Positions 1 through 12,167 of a DNA stretch of 33,296 nucleotides are shown piece after piece. Each line of letters opens with the position of its first letter. Position 1 is the stretch's first letter. The stretch comes from Pseudomonadota bacterium (GTDB taxonomy: Bacteria; Pseudomonadota; Gammaproteobacteria; Burkholderiales; Sulfuriferulaceae). The DNA lies in contig JAJYGL010000219.1 of the NCBI GenBank assembly GCA_021790625.1, positions 1 through 33,296 on the forward strand, in the 5' to 3' direction. Both the position numbers and the translations under genes were made by a program. Below the pieces are notes generated by a model that saw only the letters and a list, made by a program, of their open reading frames with translations, made no database searches and was not told where the DNA came from.

Positions 1-77
1 ATTGTCTATCTCATGGCCTGAGGTGCACGATCGGTTTGAACGAGTTCTACAGACGCTCGTCGAAAGGGAATCCAACC

Positions 78-635
78 ATGGAGAAATTAAGTTGGCAATG
101 GGTAGCTGAACACGAAGCGGGAGTGACACGTCGATTGAATCGCGCGGGCAGGTTTCCTGTTTTGTTGTATTTGTTTCGTTACATTAGCCGCTTGGGTAAT
201 GGGATCTTCTGGTATGTATTAATGATGGTCATGCTTGCTGTTCAGGGCAAAAGTGCGTGGCCGATTGTCTTGCAAATGATTTTTGCTGGTTTGTCTGGTA
301 CCGCTATTTATGCCTGGCTCAAGAAAAAAACGATTCGTCCTCGCCCACATTGTCAGTTTGGCAGCATCCATTGTCTGTTGGCCCCGCTTGACCGCTTCAG
401 TTTTCCGTCTGGGCACACCTTGCATGCGACAGCCTTTACTTTGGTCGCCATCGCCTATTACCCGCTGCTTGCCTGGTTGTTGATACCCTTTACCTTGTTG
501 GTCGCCCTCTCACGCATGGTATTGGGACTGCATTATTTAACCGATGTTTTAGCCGGATTTCTTCTTGGCTCGATCGTTGCCGAAGCTTCATTCCTCCTTT
601 TGGACGCTTTATCAAATTACGGATTAATAGGTTAG
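78..635 (+). CDS. PAP2-family membrane phosphatase
   Basis: Phosphatase motifs KKKTIRPRP, PSGH and SRMVLGLHYLTD with several hydrophobic segments. ATG at 78 is preceded by an AAGGGA-type RBS; the ORF track extends to a TTG at 36. Confidence 0.85.
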   Translation: MEKLSWQWVAEHEAGVTRRLNRAGRFPVLLYLFRYISRLGNGIFWYVLMMVMLAVQGKSAWPIVLQMIFAGLSGTAIYAWLKKKTIRPRPHCQFGSIHCLLAPLDRFSFPSGHTLHATAFTLVAIAYYPLLAWLLIPFTLLVALSRMVLGLHYLTDVLAGFLLGSIVAEASFLLLDALSNYGLIG

Positions 636-684
636 GGAGGGCGCTAACGTAGCGAGTATCCTGTCTTTCGTGGGGATTTACAAA

Positions 685-3111
<2,427 letters not shown>

Positions 3112-3172
3112 AGGCGTATTGCATTGCTTCATGTGTGGTTAACGGCTTTTTTGCTAGAAATAAACCAACAAA

Positions 3173-4285
3173 TCATATTCTCATCGACATAACGACATAT
3201 TTAAAATCATCTCGTTCGGGTAAGGTAATCAACATACTGCTATTTGCGTCATTAAAATGGCAAAGGACATGATTCGTATCAATAGCTGATAAAAACTCTA
3301 GTAAATACGTTACATTAAAGCCGATATCAAGAGGAATACCTTGATATTGAACGGATAATAATTCCTGTGCTTCTTCTTGTTCGTTGTTATTGCTGATAAT
3401 TTTTAATTCGTTTTGCGAAAGTATAAAACGTATTCCACGAAATTTTTCGGTCGATAAAATCGCAACCCGCTGTAAAGATTGTAAAAACTCAAGCCGTTCA
3501 ACTTGCATGACGTTGGTATGGTTTTTGGGAATAACTTTATTGTAATCCGGGAACTTTCCATCGATCAATTTTGAAATAATTTGTATGTCATTCAATTCAA
3601 AACAGATTTGTTTTGAATAAATGGCAATATCTACGAATTGTTCGTTTTCGTCTTTCAATAATTTAAATAATTCCAGAATGGTTTTTCGGGGAACAATCCA
3701 TTCTCCTGGAACCGGGTTTTCTAGTTCAGGTAAATTTGCCCAACTTAATCGATGTCCGTCTGTTGCAACCAATTCAATTTGATTTGAAAGGACATTAAAT
3801 AACATTCCATTCAAGTAATAACGGAAATCCTGTTGTGCCATAGCAAATTGAACTTTGGCAATATGTTGTTTTAATATTTTTTGTTCAATTCGAATATGAT
3901 TGGCTTGTTCGACAGGAAGAATAACCAAGGGATAATCATTCGCTGGAAGGGTTTGTAAATGAAATCGACTTTTTTTGGTGCGAATCAATAATTGATGATC
4001 CAGGTTTTCCAAGAAGATTGTTTCGGTTTCGGGCAACACTCGAAAAATATCAACAAGTTTTTTAGCCGAGACTGTTAAGGCGAAATCAATCGCTTGAAAT
4101 GATTTGTCCAGACAGGATGCTGTTATCTGGATATCTTGATCCATACTGGTAACAGAAAGATTTGAGTTTTTATATTCAATTAAAATATTGGCAAGAATAG
4201 GTTGGTTGGCGCGTTTTTCAACAATATTGGCAACTGTTTGAAGAAGGGGCAAAAAAACCTGTCGTTTAATTTCCAATAATAACAT
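3173..4285 (-). CDS. dnaN: DNA polymerase III beta sliding clamp
   Basis: DnaN-like sequence (ATDGHRLSWANL, GKFPDYNKVIP, C-terminal VVMSMRI) next to dnaA. Confidence 0.97.
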   Translation of the reverse strand: MLLLEIKRQVFLPLLQTVANIVEKRANQPILANILIEYKNSNLSVTSMDQDIQITASCLDKSFQAIDFALTVSAKKLVDIFRVLPETETIFLENLDHQLLIRTKKSRFHLQTLPANDYPLVILPVEQANHIRIEQKILKQHIAKVQFAMAQQDFRYYLNGMLFNVLSNQIELVATDGHRLSWANLPELENPVPGEWIVPRKTILELFKLLKDENEQFVDIAIYSKQICFELNDIQIISKLIDGKFPDYNKVIPKNHTNVMQVERLEFLQSLQRVAILSTEKFRGIRFILSQNELKIISNNNEQEEAQELLSVQYQGIPLDIGFNVTYLLEFLSAIDTNHVLCHFNDANSSMLITLPERDDFKYVVMSMRI

Positions 4286-4410
4286 TTTAATATAAACCTA
4301 ATAATTAGAGTCAGTACAGTTCTGTGGGAAACAGTAATTTGTTGCTATTTGTCATATGCTTGGCTTTTAGGCAACGTTGTGTAAACAGTTTGTTTGACAT
4401 GTGTTCTCTT

Positions 4411-4419
4411 TGTGGATAA
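4411..4419 (-). promoter_or_regulatory. DnaA box (perfect TTATCCACA on minus strand)
   Basis: Plus strand reads TGTGGATAA. Confidence 0.85.
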
Positions 4420-4446
4420 AAATTACTGTTGTGGGTAATCGAATAT

Positions 4447-4455
4447 TTATACACA
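4447..4455 (+). promoter_or_regulatory. DnaA box (TTATACACA, matches TTATNCACA)
   Basis: Sequence read directly. Confidence 0.75.
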
Positions 4456-4457
4456 TA

Positions 4458-4466
4458 TTATCCACA
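4458..4466 (+). promoter_or_regulatory. DnaA box (perfect TTATCCACA)
   Basis: Sequence read directly. Confidence 0.85.
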
Positions 4467-4552
4467 TTATTCGCACAGCTTTGTTTGTTAAATGCAGTAG
4501 CAGGGTTTTGCACAACATCTGTATTTATCTTGTCATGATGAACGGTAAGATT

Positions 4553-5884
4553 TTAACTGCTTAAAACCTGTAATAATACATTGTATTCACGATGAAACGT
4601 ACTATCTTCAATTTTTAAATCATTAACCTTATGGCAAGCATGAATAACGGTGGTATGGTCTCGGCCACCAAAAGACGCACCTATTTCTGGCAGACTCATA
4701 TTGGTTAATTCTTTTGCCAGGGCCATGGCCATTTGGCGTGGCCGAACAAAAACACGGGTACGTTTTTTAGAGTGTAAATCAATCAGTTTTATTTTATAAA
4801 AATCACAAACGGTTTTTTGTATGTTCTCGATGGAAATTTGGCGATTTTGAACGGCAAGTAAATCTTTTAATGCCTCTTTAGTTGATTCCAGGGATATTGG
4901 TTTGCCAGAAAAGCGTGAAAAGGCCAAAACCCTTTTTAATGCGCCTTCCAGTTCTCTGACGTTGGAACGAATTTGTTTGGCAATAAAAAATGCCACCGTT
5001 TCGTCCAATTCAATATTTTCCATTAATGCTTTTTTTAACAGGATAGCTACACGCATTTCCAGTTCCGGTGGATCGATGGAAACGGTTAAACCCCAACTAA
5101 ATCTGGATTTTAATCGTTCTTCCATGTCCGTAATTTCTTTTGGATAGGTATCACAGGTAATGATAACTTGTTTCTGATTTTCAATGAGCGTGTTAAAGGC
5201 ATAAAAAAACTCTTCTTGCGTACGGTTTTTCCCACTAAAAAATTGAATATCATCAATCAACAAAATATCCAGTGAATGATAATGGCGTTTAAATTCATCA
5301 AACATTTTATGTTGGTACGCCTTGACGACATCAGAAACATAATGTTCGGCATGAATATAATTTACTTTTGCTTCTGGTTGATGTAACTGAACATGATTAC
5401 CAATTGCTTGAATTAAATGTGTTTTACCTAAACCAACTCCACCATAAACAAATAACGGGTTATAAGCTTTTCCTGGGTTATCTGCAACAGCAATAGCTGC
5501 TGCACGAGCAAGTTGATTGGCTTTACCGATCACGAGAGTTTCAAAAGTACACAAAGCATTTAAGCGATTAATTGGTTTTGTCTTGGTTTTTTTAGACTGC
5601 GGCGGAACGACAGGAGAAATTGGTGGCGCGTCAATTGTTTTATTTGATACACCAACTTGCAATAAAATAGTAACAGGTTGGCCAAAATATTGTTCAGCAA
5701 GGGTTTCAATTCGAGATAAAAACTTGTCCCGTACCCAATCTTGAATGAACCGATTGCCTGTCAGTAAAACGAATTCGTCTTTTGATTCACCAGGCTTTAA
5801 GGGCTTAATCCAGGTATTGAACTGTTGTGGAGACAACTCCTGTTCCAGTTTAGGCAGTATTGTTTGCCAAAATTGAGTCATCAT
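4553..5884 (-). CDS. dnaA: Chromosomal replication initiator protein DnaA
   Basis: AAA+ motifs [16 protein letters not shown] and [10 protein letters not shown]-terminal domain IV signature [11 protein letters not shown]. Confidence 0.98.
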   Translation of the reverse strand: MMTQFWQTILPKLEQELSPQQFNTWIKPLKPGESKDEFVLLTGNRFIQDWVRDKFLSRIETLAEQYFGQPVTILLQVGVSNKTIDAPPISPVVPPQSKKTKTKPINRLNALCTFETLVIGKANQLARAAAIAVADNPGKAYNPLFVYGGVGLGKTHLIQAIGNHVQLHQPEAKVNYIHAEHYVSDVVKAYQHKMFDEFKRHYHSLDILLIDDIQFFSGKNRTQEEFFYAFNTLIENQKQVIITCDTYPKEITDMEERLKSRFSWGLTVSIDPPELEMRVAILLKKALMENIELDETVAFFIAKQIRSNVRELEGALKRVLAFSRFSGKPISLESTKEALKDLLAVQNRQISIENIQKTVCDFYKIKLIDLHSKKRTRVFVRPRQMAMALAKELTNMSLPEIGASFGGRDHTTVIHACHKVNDLKIEDSTFHREYNVLLQVLSS

Positions 5885-6080
5885 AATATAAATATTTTAT
5901 TAAAAACAAAGAAATAAAAGTGAATTAAACCGCATAACAAAATTATCGGTTCTTAATCTGAAGGTTTAAACCTGATAGATTCATTTAAAGGTAACAAGAT
6001 TTGCTTTCTTGGTCGTGATAGCATCAATCTTTTGTAACAAGGATTTTAATCCGGGTTAGGTAGATAGTGAATTTATGAAA

Positions 6081-6109
6081 TGTTTCGCGTGAATATCACG
6101 CAAGAAACA
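6081..6109. repeat. Imperfect inverted repeat TGTTTC-GCGTGA-ATA-TCACGC-AA-GAAACA
   Basis: Two 6-bp complementary blocks per arm with a 2-nt bulge, in the dnaA-rpmH spacer; resembles degenerate parS half-sites. Confidence 0.6.
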
Positions 6110-6289
6110 TATAGGACGATCATAGACACTAACTCGGTTTGTTATTCAACAAAATATTATGCGATTAACCGTGCGTTCAGCCTGAATAATCAATACATGA
6201 CGATCCGTTTGCAAATCAATTAAAACGCACCATTTAGGAATTGTACGGAAAATTTGAAACCTTGCCATGAAATTATTTTATTAAATTTT

Positions 6290-6319
6290 TTGAATTATTT
6301 GTTTTTTTTGAGCTATAAT
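6290..6319 (+). promoter_or_regulatory. Sigma70-type promoter for rpmH
   Basis: TTGAAT at 6290-6295, 18-bp spacer, perfect TATAAT at 6314-6319, 29 bp upstream of the rpmH ATG. Confidence 0.65.
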
Positions 6320-6348
6320 TCAAAACTTTATATTAAACAGGTGTTAAC

Positions 6349-6495
6349 ATGAAACGTACATATCAACCTTCAGTTGTTCGTCGGAAAAGAACACATGGAT
6401 TTTTAGTGCGCATGCGTACTAAAGGAGGCCGAGCGGTTATTAATGCACGTCGGGCTAAGGGCAGACATCGGCTTTCAGTTGGAACTTCGCGATAA
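6349..6495 (+). CDS. rpmH: 50S ribosomal protein L34
   Basis: Translated by eye: [48 protein letters not shown]. Too short for the supplied ORF track. Confidence 0.98.
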   Translation: MKRTYQPSVVRRKRTHGFLVRMRTKGGRAVINARRAKGRHRLSVGTSR

Positions 6496-6567
6496 TCATA
6501 AATATCGTTTGATGGTATAGTGAAATATGTGGTTAGGTAGGCCCTAAGCGTGCTAAAAACAGGTAAC

Positions 6568-6642
6568 ATGTATTATCTTGAATTAAGCACCACCAAGATA
6601 GCGTTTTGTCCGCTCACACGTAAAAATACCGCTTATGTGTGA
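6568..6642 (+). CDS. Putative 24-aa leader ORF overlapping the rnpA start
   Basis: ATG preceded by [31 protein letters not shown]. The stop codon lies 5 nt past the first base of the rnpA ATG. Confidence 0.4.
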   Translation: MYYLELSTTKIAFCPLTRKNTAYV

Positions 6643-6643
6643 G
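6613..6643 (+). promoter_or_regulatory. Hairpin over the rnpA start codon
   Basis: CTCACACGTAA / TTATGTGTGAG form an 11-bp stem (one G-U pair) with a 9-nt loop; the rnpA ATG (6635-6637) is inside the 3' arm. Confidence 0.6.
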
Positions 6644-6997
6644 TTACGTTATACATTTGTACGCGCACAACGACTTTTGGTTACACAACAATTTCAGGCG
6701 GTATTGAAGTCAGCACGACGATTCAAGGGCAGGTTGTTGCAATTACAGGCACTAAATGTCAATATGCCGCACGCGCGTTTGGGTATTGTAATCGGCAAAA
6801 AACAACTGTCCAGAGCCAATCGTAGAAACACGACAAAGCGACATATTCGTGAATATTTTCGTTTGCATCAGCATGACTTTTTACCATTGGATTATGTGGT
6901 AAGGGTGAATCAACGGTTTTTACCGGAAGAACTTGCAGATGTCGTGAGGGAATTGGAGCGTTTGTTTCAACAGGTAAAACGATGCAACAAATCTTGA
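6635..6997 (+). CDS. rnpA: Ribonuclease P protein component
   Basis: RnpA-like [30 protein letters not shown], located between rpmH and yidD. Confidence 0.96.
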   Translation: MCELRYTFVRAQRLLVTQQFQAVLKSARRFKGRLLQLQALNVNMPHARLGIVIGKKQLSRANRRNTTKRHIREYFRLHQHDFLPLDYVVRVNQRFLPEELADVVRELERLFQQVKRCNKS

Positions 6998-7191
6998 TTG
7001 TTTTAATCAGGGCGTATCAATATGTGATTAGTCCATGGCTTGGACCTCGTTGCCGTTTTACGCCAACGTGTTCCAGTTATGCCATGGAAGCCATTTCACG
7101 ACATGGTGCTATGCGTGGTTTGATTATGGCATTGCGACGAATTTCGCGTTGTCATCCACATCATCCGGGTGGTTATGATCCGGTTCCATAA
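6982..7191 (+). CDS. yidD: Membrane protein insertion efficiency factor YidD
   Basis: [27 protein letters not shown]...[12 protein letters not shown]. Confidence 0.97.
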   Translation: MQQILIVLIRAYQYVISPWLGPRCRFTPTCSSYAMEAISRHGAMRGLIMALRRISRCHPHHPGGYDPVP

Positions 7192-7214
7192 ATAAACAGA
7201 GCAATGGATTTTGT

Positions 7215-8828
7215 ATGGATGTTCAACGTATCATATTAGTCGTCATTTTTTCTTTGTCCTCGTTGATGCTGTGGCAATCGTGGCAGAAATTCAATGTGCC
7301 AGCATCAACAGCAGAAGTTGTTGTACATCAAACGGAACCCGGTAAGCCATCGGCACAACAAACCGAGGTAATCAGTCAGGATAATGTTCTGCAACAAGGT
7401 AGCGTCGTTAATATTCAAACAGACACGTTACAAGTACAAATCAATACCCTTGGTGGCGATGTTCAGCAAGTTGCTTTATTGAATTATTACGAGTTGCAAC
7501 ATAAAAATATTCCATTGATGTTGTTGCAGGATACCGCAACCAATAAATTCATTGCGCAATCAGGTTTATTGGGAAATCAGTTGCCCTCACATAAAAGCCT
7601 GTTTCAAGCAAAGAAAAAAAATTATGTGTTAATGAAGGGACAAAATGAATTGGTTGTTCCTTTATACTGGAATGACGCAGCAACGGGAATACAAGTCGAA
7701 AAAGATTACGTTTTTTATCCCGATTCTTATCGGATAGATGTTCGCTGGATAGTGCACGCATCACGCCCATTGACAGAACCCATAGAGGCGTATTTTCAGT
7801 TTGTGCGAGATGGAAAAGCGCCCAGCGGGGAATCAAAAGTGGTGCACACGTTTACAGGTCCCGCTTTTTATACTCAGGCCAGCAAATTTAAAAAAGTCAG
7901 CTTTGAATCTCTAAATAAACACGAACAACAAATTCCGCCCGCAGCCAATAATGGCTGGGTTGCAATCGTACAACACCATTTTGTTTCTGCCTGGTTGCCA
8001 AAAAACGGCGAACAACGAGAGTTTTATGCGAAAGCGCTGGGTAACGGGTTGTATAAAGCCGGGGTATTGTTATCCGGGAACAAGGTTTCTAATAATACGG
8101 TTTGGCAAATGGATGTGCCTTTGTATGTTGGTCCGCAAATACAAAAAACGTTGGCGGGGTTGGCGCCCGGATTAACCTATGTCGTTGATTATGGCTGGTT
8201 AACACCCATAGCGGTACCACTATTTTGGGTGTTACAAAAAATTGAGGGAATCACCGGGAACTGGGGATGGGCCATTATTATCCTGACCGTTTTGATCAAA
8301 CTGGCGTTTTTCCCGTTGTCTGCCAAAAGTTATCGTTCGATGGCGCAAATGAAGCAATTGACACCGAAGTTGCAACAACTGAAAACAGTCTATGGTGATG
8401 ATCGGGAAAAACTGCATCACGCAATGATGGAATTATATAAAACGGAAAAAGTAAACCCGTTGGGTGGTTGTTTACCAACTGTGGTACAAATTCCGGTTTT
8501 TATTGCGTTATACTGGACCTTGGTCGGTAGCGTGGAAATGCGGCAAGCGCCGTTTATTGGCTGGATTCATAATTTGTCCGCACCTGATCCTTACTATGTA
8601 TTACCCATTCTAATGGGCCTGACCATGTTGTTGCAAACCAGGCTGAATCCGGCTCCGCCAGACCCCATGCAGGCAAAAGTCATGATGGTGATGCCAGTGG
8701 CATTCACTATTTTCTTTTTGTTTTTTCCTTCAGGGTTGGTATTGTACTGGGTGGTCAGTAATATTATGTCCATGAGCCAACAATGGGTGATTACCCAGCA
8801 AATGGGTAAGAAAACGGTTCGTGGTTGA
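7215..8828 (+). CDS. yidC: Membrane protein insertase YidC
   Basis: N-terminal TM helix, periplasmic domain, and YidC/Oxa1 core (GNWGWAIIILTVLIKLAFFPLSAKSYRSMAQMKQLTPK). Confidence 0.98.
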   Translation: MDVQRIILVVIFSLSSLMLWQSWQKFNVPASTAEVVVHQTEPGKPSAQQTEVISQDNVLQQGSVVNIQTDTLQVQINTLGGDVQQVALLNYYELQHKNIPLMLLQDTATNKFIAQSGLLGNQLPSHKSLFQAKKKNYVLMKGQNELVVPLYWNDAATGIQVEKDYVFYPDSYRIDVRWIVHASRPLTEPIEAYFQFVRDGKAPSGESKVVHTFTGPAFYTQASKFKKVSFESLNKHEQQIPPAANNGWVAIVQHHFVSAWLPKNGEQREFYAKALGNGLYKAGVLLSGNKVSNNTVWQMDVPLYVGPQIQKTLAGLAPGLTYVVDYGWLTPIAVPLFWVLQKIEGITGNWGWAIIILTVLIKLAFFPLSAKSYRSMAQMKQLTPKLQQLKTVYGDDREKLHHAMMELYKTEKVNPLGGCLPTVVQIPVFIALYWTLVGSVEMRQAPFIGWIHNLSAPDPYYVLPILMGLTMLLQTRLNPAPPDPMQAKVMMVMPVAFTIFFLFFPSGLVLYWVVSNIMSMSQQWVITQQMGKKTVRG

Positions 8829-10152
8829 GCTTGTTCAGCGGGATACCATTGCTGCCATTGCAACTCCAGCGGGTGCGGGCGGCATAGGAATAATCAGGAT
8901 TTCAGGGTGGCAACTCGAATCTTATGCCATACAACTGTTCGGCAAGGTCCCAACACCCAGGATGGCATGTTTCACCGCGTTCCGGGACGAGAACGGGCAA
9001 ATATTGGATGAAGGGTTGGTATTGTATTTTCCATCCCCTCGTTCATATACTGGCGAAGACGTACTGGAATTGCAAGGGCATGGCGGGACTATCGTCCTGA
9101 ATGCCGTATTGCATCGATGTCTGCAATTGGGCGCACGCATTGCCAAACCAGGCGAGTTTACTTATCGGGCGTATTTGAATCAAAAACTCGATTTGGCGCA
9201 AGCAGAAAGCGTGGTGGATTTGATTCACGCCAGCAGTATTGAAGCAGTCAAATGCGCAACCCGATCGTTACAAGGAGAATTTTCGACGCAAATTTTTCGT
9301 TTAGTGGAACACCTTGAGTCGTTACGTGTTCAAATAGAAACGGCACTGGATTTTGCTGATGAAGCGCTGGATTTTATTCAACAGCAGGATGTTGCGCAAC
9401 GATTGGCAACTTTGCGGCAAGACATTGCAACAATTGAGCAGGCCAGTCAGCGGGGTTCGATTTTACGAGAAGGGATACATTTAGTGCTGGTTGGGCAGCC
9501 TAATGTAGGAAAATCCAGTTTGCTCAACCAGTTGGCGGGTAACGACAGAGCCATTGTTACGCCGGTGGCAGGAACAACCCGTGATACCATACGGGAGTCA
9601 TTATTGATCGAGGGCATTGTTTTTCACGTGATTGATACTGCCGGTTTGCGTGAAACAATGGATCCGGTTGAACAGGCAGGGATCGAACGCACCCGGCGAG
9701 CCATCGAACAAGCAGACGTGGTTTTGTTGTTGGCTGATGCAAGAAACCCACAGACGTCGAACAGCGTCATGAAAGAATTGCCTCAACAGATACCTTGCTT
9801 ACGGGTATTTAATAAAGCTGATTTGTTAGCTGTTGATTGGCCGGTTGAAACAAACGCTTGTTATATTTCCGCCAAAACGGGTCAGGGTTGTGACCATCTG
9901 CGGCGGGTTTTAGTGAGTATGGTGGCGGGGCAGGTTGAAAACTCCAGCGCTTTTTTGGCGCGCTCGCGCCATCTCGACGCTTTACGACAAGCCAAGGAAT
10001 ACATAAGTTGCGCATCCGAAAAATTTGCATGGCTGGAGTTAATGGCGGAAGACTTGCGGTTGGCGCAAAGGGCATTGATGGAAATCACTGGACCGAAAGA
10101 TGCCGACGATTTGCTCGGAAAGATCTTCTCTGAATTTTGTATTGGTAAATAA
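8821..10152 (+). CDS. mnmE: tRNA modification GTPase MnmE
   Basis: RDTIAAIATPAGAGGIGIIRISG, GQPNVGKSSLLNQLAG, VAGTTRDTIRE, C-terminal FCIGK; GTG start overlaps yidC by 8 bp. Confidence 0.97.
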   Translation: MVELVQRDTIAAIATPAGAGGIGIIRISGWQLESYAIQLFGKVPTPRMACFTAFRDENGQILDEGLVLYFPSPRSYTGEDVLELQGHGGTIVLNAVLHRCLQLGARIAKPGEFTYRAYLNQKLDLAQAESVVDLIHASSIEAVKCATRSLQGEFSTQIFRLVEHLESLRVQIETALDFADEALDFIQQQDVAQRLATLRQDIATIEQASQRGSILREGIHLVLVGQPNVGKSSLLNQLAGNDRAIVTPVAGTTRDTIRESLLIEGIVFHVIDTAGLRETMDPVEQAGIERTRRAIEQADVVLLLADARNPQTSNSVMKELPQQIPCLRVFNKADLLAVDWPVETNACYISAKTGQGCDHLRRVLVSMVAGQVENSSAFLARSRHLDALRQAKEYISCASEKFAWLELMAEDLRLAQRALMEITGPKDADDLLGKIFSEFCIGK

Positions 10153-10184
10153 CATCGGCAAGCGACATCAACAGGAATCTTGAG

Positions 10185-10200
10185 CGTTTCACGTGGAACA
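10185..10200. promoter_or_regulatory. parS: parS-like ParB-binding site (CGTTTCACGTGGAACA)
   Basis: Reverse complement TGTTCCACGTGAAACG; one mismatch to TGTTCCACGTGAAACA, two to TGTTTCACGTGAAACA. Lies 56 bp upstream of the mnmG start. Confidence 0.82.
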
Positions 10201-10256
10201 GCGGCGATTTCTGTGTCGAAATCAACAAAGTAACTCGGTAAGGCAAAAGGGCAATT

Positions 10257-12167
10257 ATGGAGTTCGACGAATCATTTGATGTGATTGTCATCGGAGGCGG
10301 CCACGCGGGAACGGAGGCGGCACTGGCAGCGGCTCGAATGGGAGCTAATACATTATTGTTGACGCACAATCTGGAAACCTTGGGTCAAATGTCATGCAAT
10401 CCCTCGATTGGCGGGATTGGCAAAGGGCATCTGGTAAAAGAAATTGATGCCTTGGGCGGCGCCATGGCTTTGGCGAGCGACGAAGCCGGTATACAGTTTC
10501 GTATTTTGAATGCGTCCAAGGGGCCGGCTGTGAGAGCGACTCGTGTGCAGGCTGACCGTGTGTTATATCGTCAGGCTATTCGATCGCGGTTGGAAAATCA
10601 GCCCGGATTGCGGTTGTTTCAGCAGGGAGTGGAAGATATTCTGGTTCAGGGTGAGCAAGTGGTCGGCGTCAAAACCCAATTAGGACTGACCTTTCGCGCC
10701 AGACAAGTGGTGTTGACAGCAGGCACATTTCTGGCGGGATTGATGCACGTGGGATTGAACCAGCAAACAGGCGGACGGGCCGCGGAACCCGCTTCCTTGC
10801 AACTGTCAGCCAGATTGCGCGAGCTTGATTTGCCTGCCGGACGATTGAAAACAGGGACTCCGCCCAGAATCGATGGTCGCAGTATCGATTATTCTCGTTT
10901 GCAACAGCAGCAAGGAGATGAGCCGGTTCCGGTTTTTTCGTTTATGGGCAAACGAGAAATGCACCCACGACAAGTGGCTTGCTGGGTGACGCATACCAGC
11001 GAAATCACACATGAAATCATTCGAAGCGGCATGGATCGCTCACCGCTGTATACCGGCGTCATTCAGGGCGTCGGGCCAAGATATTGCCCGTCGATCGAAG
11101 ATAAAATCGTTCGTTTTGCTGACAAAACGTCCCATCAGGTTTTTCTGGAACCAGAGGGGTTGACCACTCACGAAGTTTATCCGAACGGCATCTCCACCAG
11201 TTTGCCTTTCGATGTGCAATGGAAACTGGTTCGTTCTATTCCTGGGCTGGAAAATGCGCATCTATTGCGTCCCGGTTATGCCATTGAATATGATTATTTT
11301 GATCCAAGGGCGTTGCGGCGCAGTCTGGAAACGCGAGCAGTAAGGGGCTTGTTTTTTGCCGGACAAATCAACGGGACGACAGGGTATGAAGAGGCGGCGG
11401 CACAAGGCTTGTTGGCCGGGATTAATGCGGCTTTGGCTGCACAGGAAAAGTCACCCTGGATTCCGGGCAGGGATGAAGCGTATCTGGGTGTGATGCTCGA
11501 CGATTTGACGGTGCGGGGGGTCAGCGAGCCATATCGCATGTTTACCAGTCGTGCAGAGTATCGCTTGTCTTTGCGTGAAGACAATGCGGATTTACGATTG
11601 ACGGAAACCGGTCGCCGGTTGGGTTTGATCAGTGATGCGCAATGGGACGCGTTTAATCGCAAACGGGACCGGATTGCACAACAGAATGCACGCATGAAAC
11701 AGATCTGGTTGCAACCGGAAAAAGTGGATAACGAGTTGATTTCTCGGGTGTTAGGAAAACCCATCGAGCGAGAGTACAATTTGTACGAATTGTTGCGGCG
11801 CCCGGAAATACGTTACACAGATGTTTGCGAACTGTCGACCGAACTGGAACCAGAAACGGACAGCACGGTCGTCGATCAGATAGAAATCATGGCCAAGTAC
11901 CAAGGTTATGTGGCCAGACAGCAAGCGGATATCGATAAGGCGCGAGAACATGAAACCCTGTTGTTGCCATCAAATCTTGATTATCACAATATTCCGGGAT
12001 TGTCCGTGGAAGTCAGGCAAAGGTTGATGCAATTCCAGCCCGAAACACTTGGCCAGGCAGGCAGAATTTCCGGTGTGACGCAAGCGGCCTTGATGATCTT
12101 GCTGACCTGGGTAAAACGGCAACCGCAAATTACCAGCGCAAGCAGTGCCGCAGGCAATCATGTCTAA
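10257..12167 (+). CDS. mnmG: tRNA uridine 5-carboxymethylaminomethyl modification enzyme MnmG (GidA)
   Basis: FAD-binding [41 protein letters not shown]. Confidence 0.98.
   Translation: MEFDESFDVIVIGGGHAGTEAALAAARMGANTLLLTHNLETLGQMSCNPSIGGIGKGHLVKEIDALGGAMALASDEAGIQFRILNASKGPAVRATRVQADRVLYRQAIRSRLENQPGLRLFQQGVEDILVQGEQVVGVKTQLGLTFRARQVVLTAGTFLAGLMHVGLNQQTGGRAAEPASLQLSARLRELDLPAGRLKTGTPPRIDGRSIDYSRLQQQQGDEPVPVFSFMGKREMHPRQVACWVTHTSEITHEIIRSGMDRSPLYTGVIQGVGPRYCPSIEDKIVRFADKTSHQVFLEPEGLTTHEVYPNGISTSLPFDVQWKLVRSIPGLENAHLLRPGYAIEYDYFDPRALRRSLETRAVRGLFFAGQINGTTGYEEAAAQGLLAGINAALAAQEKSPWIPGRDEAYLGVMLDDLTVRGVSEPYRMFTSRAEYRLSLREDNADLRLTETGRRLGLISDAQWDAFNRKRDRIAQQNARMKQIWLQPEKVDNELISRVLGKPIEREYNLYELLRRPEIRYTDVCELSTELEPETDSTVVDQIEIMAKYQGYVARQQADIDKAREHETLLLPSNLDYHNIPGLSVEVRQRLMQFQPETLGQAGRISGVTQAALMILLTWVKRQPQITSASSAAGNHV

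Larger units (their letters stand above)
4286..4552. other. oriC: Putative oriC in the dnaA-dnaN spacer
   Basis: AT-rich intergenic region with clustered DnaA boxes: TGTGGATAA at 4411-4419, TTATACACA at 4447-4455, TTATCCACA at 4458-4466, and a one-mismatch box TGTGGGTAA at 4430-4438. Confidence 0.75.

Noticed and set aside
9620-9640. CACGTG-centred parS-like sequence (TTTTTCACGTGATTGA) in mnmE
   Set aside because: By eye only about 12/16 match to parS and asymmetric outer bases; insufficient without ChIP data.
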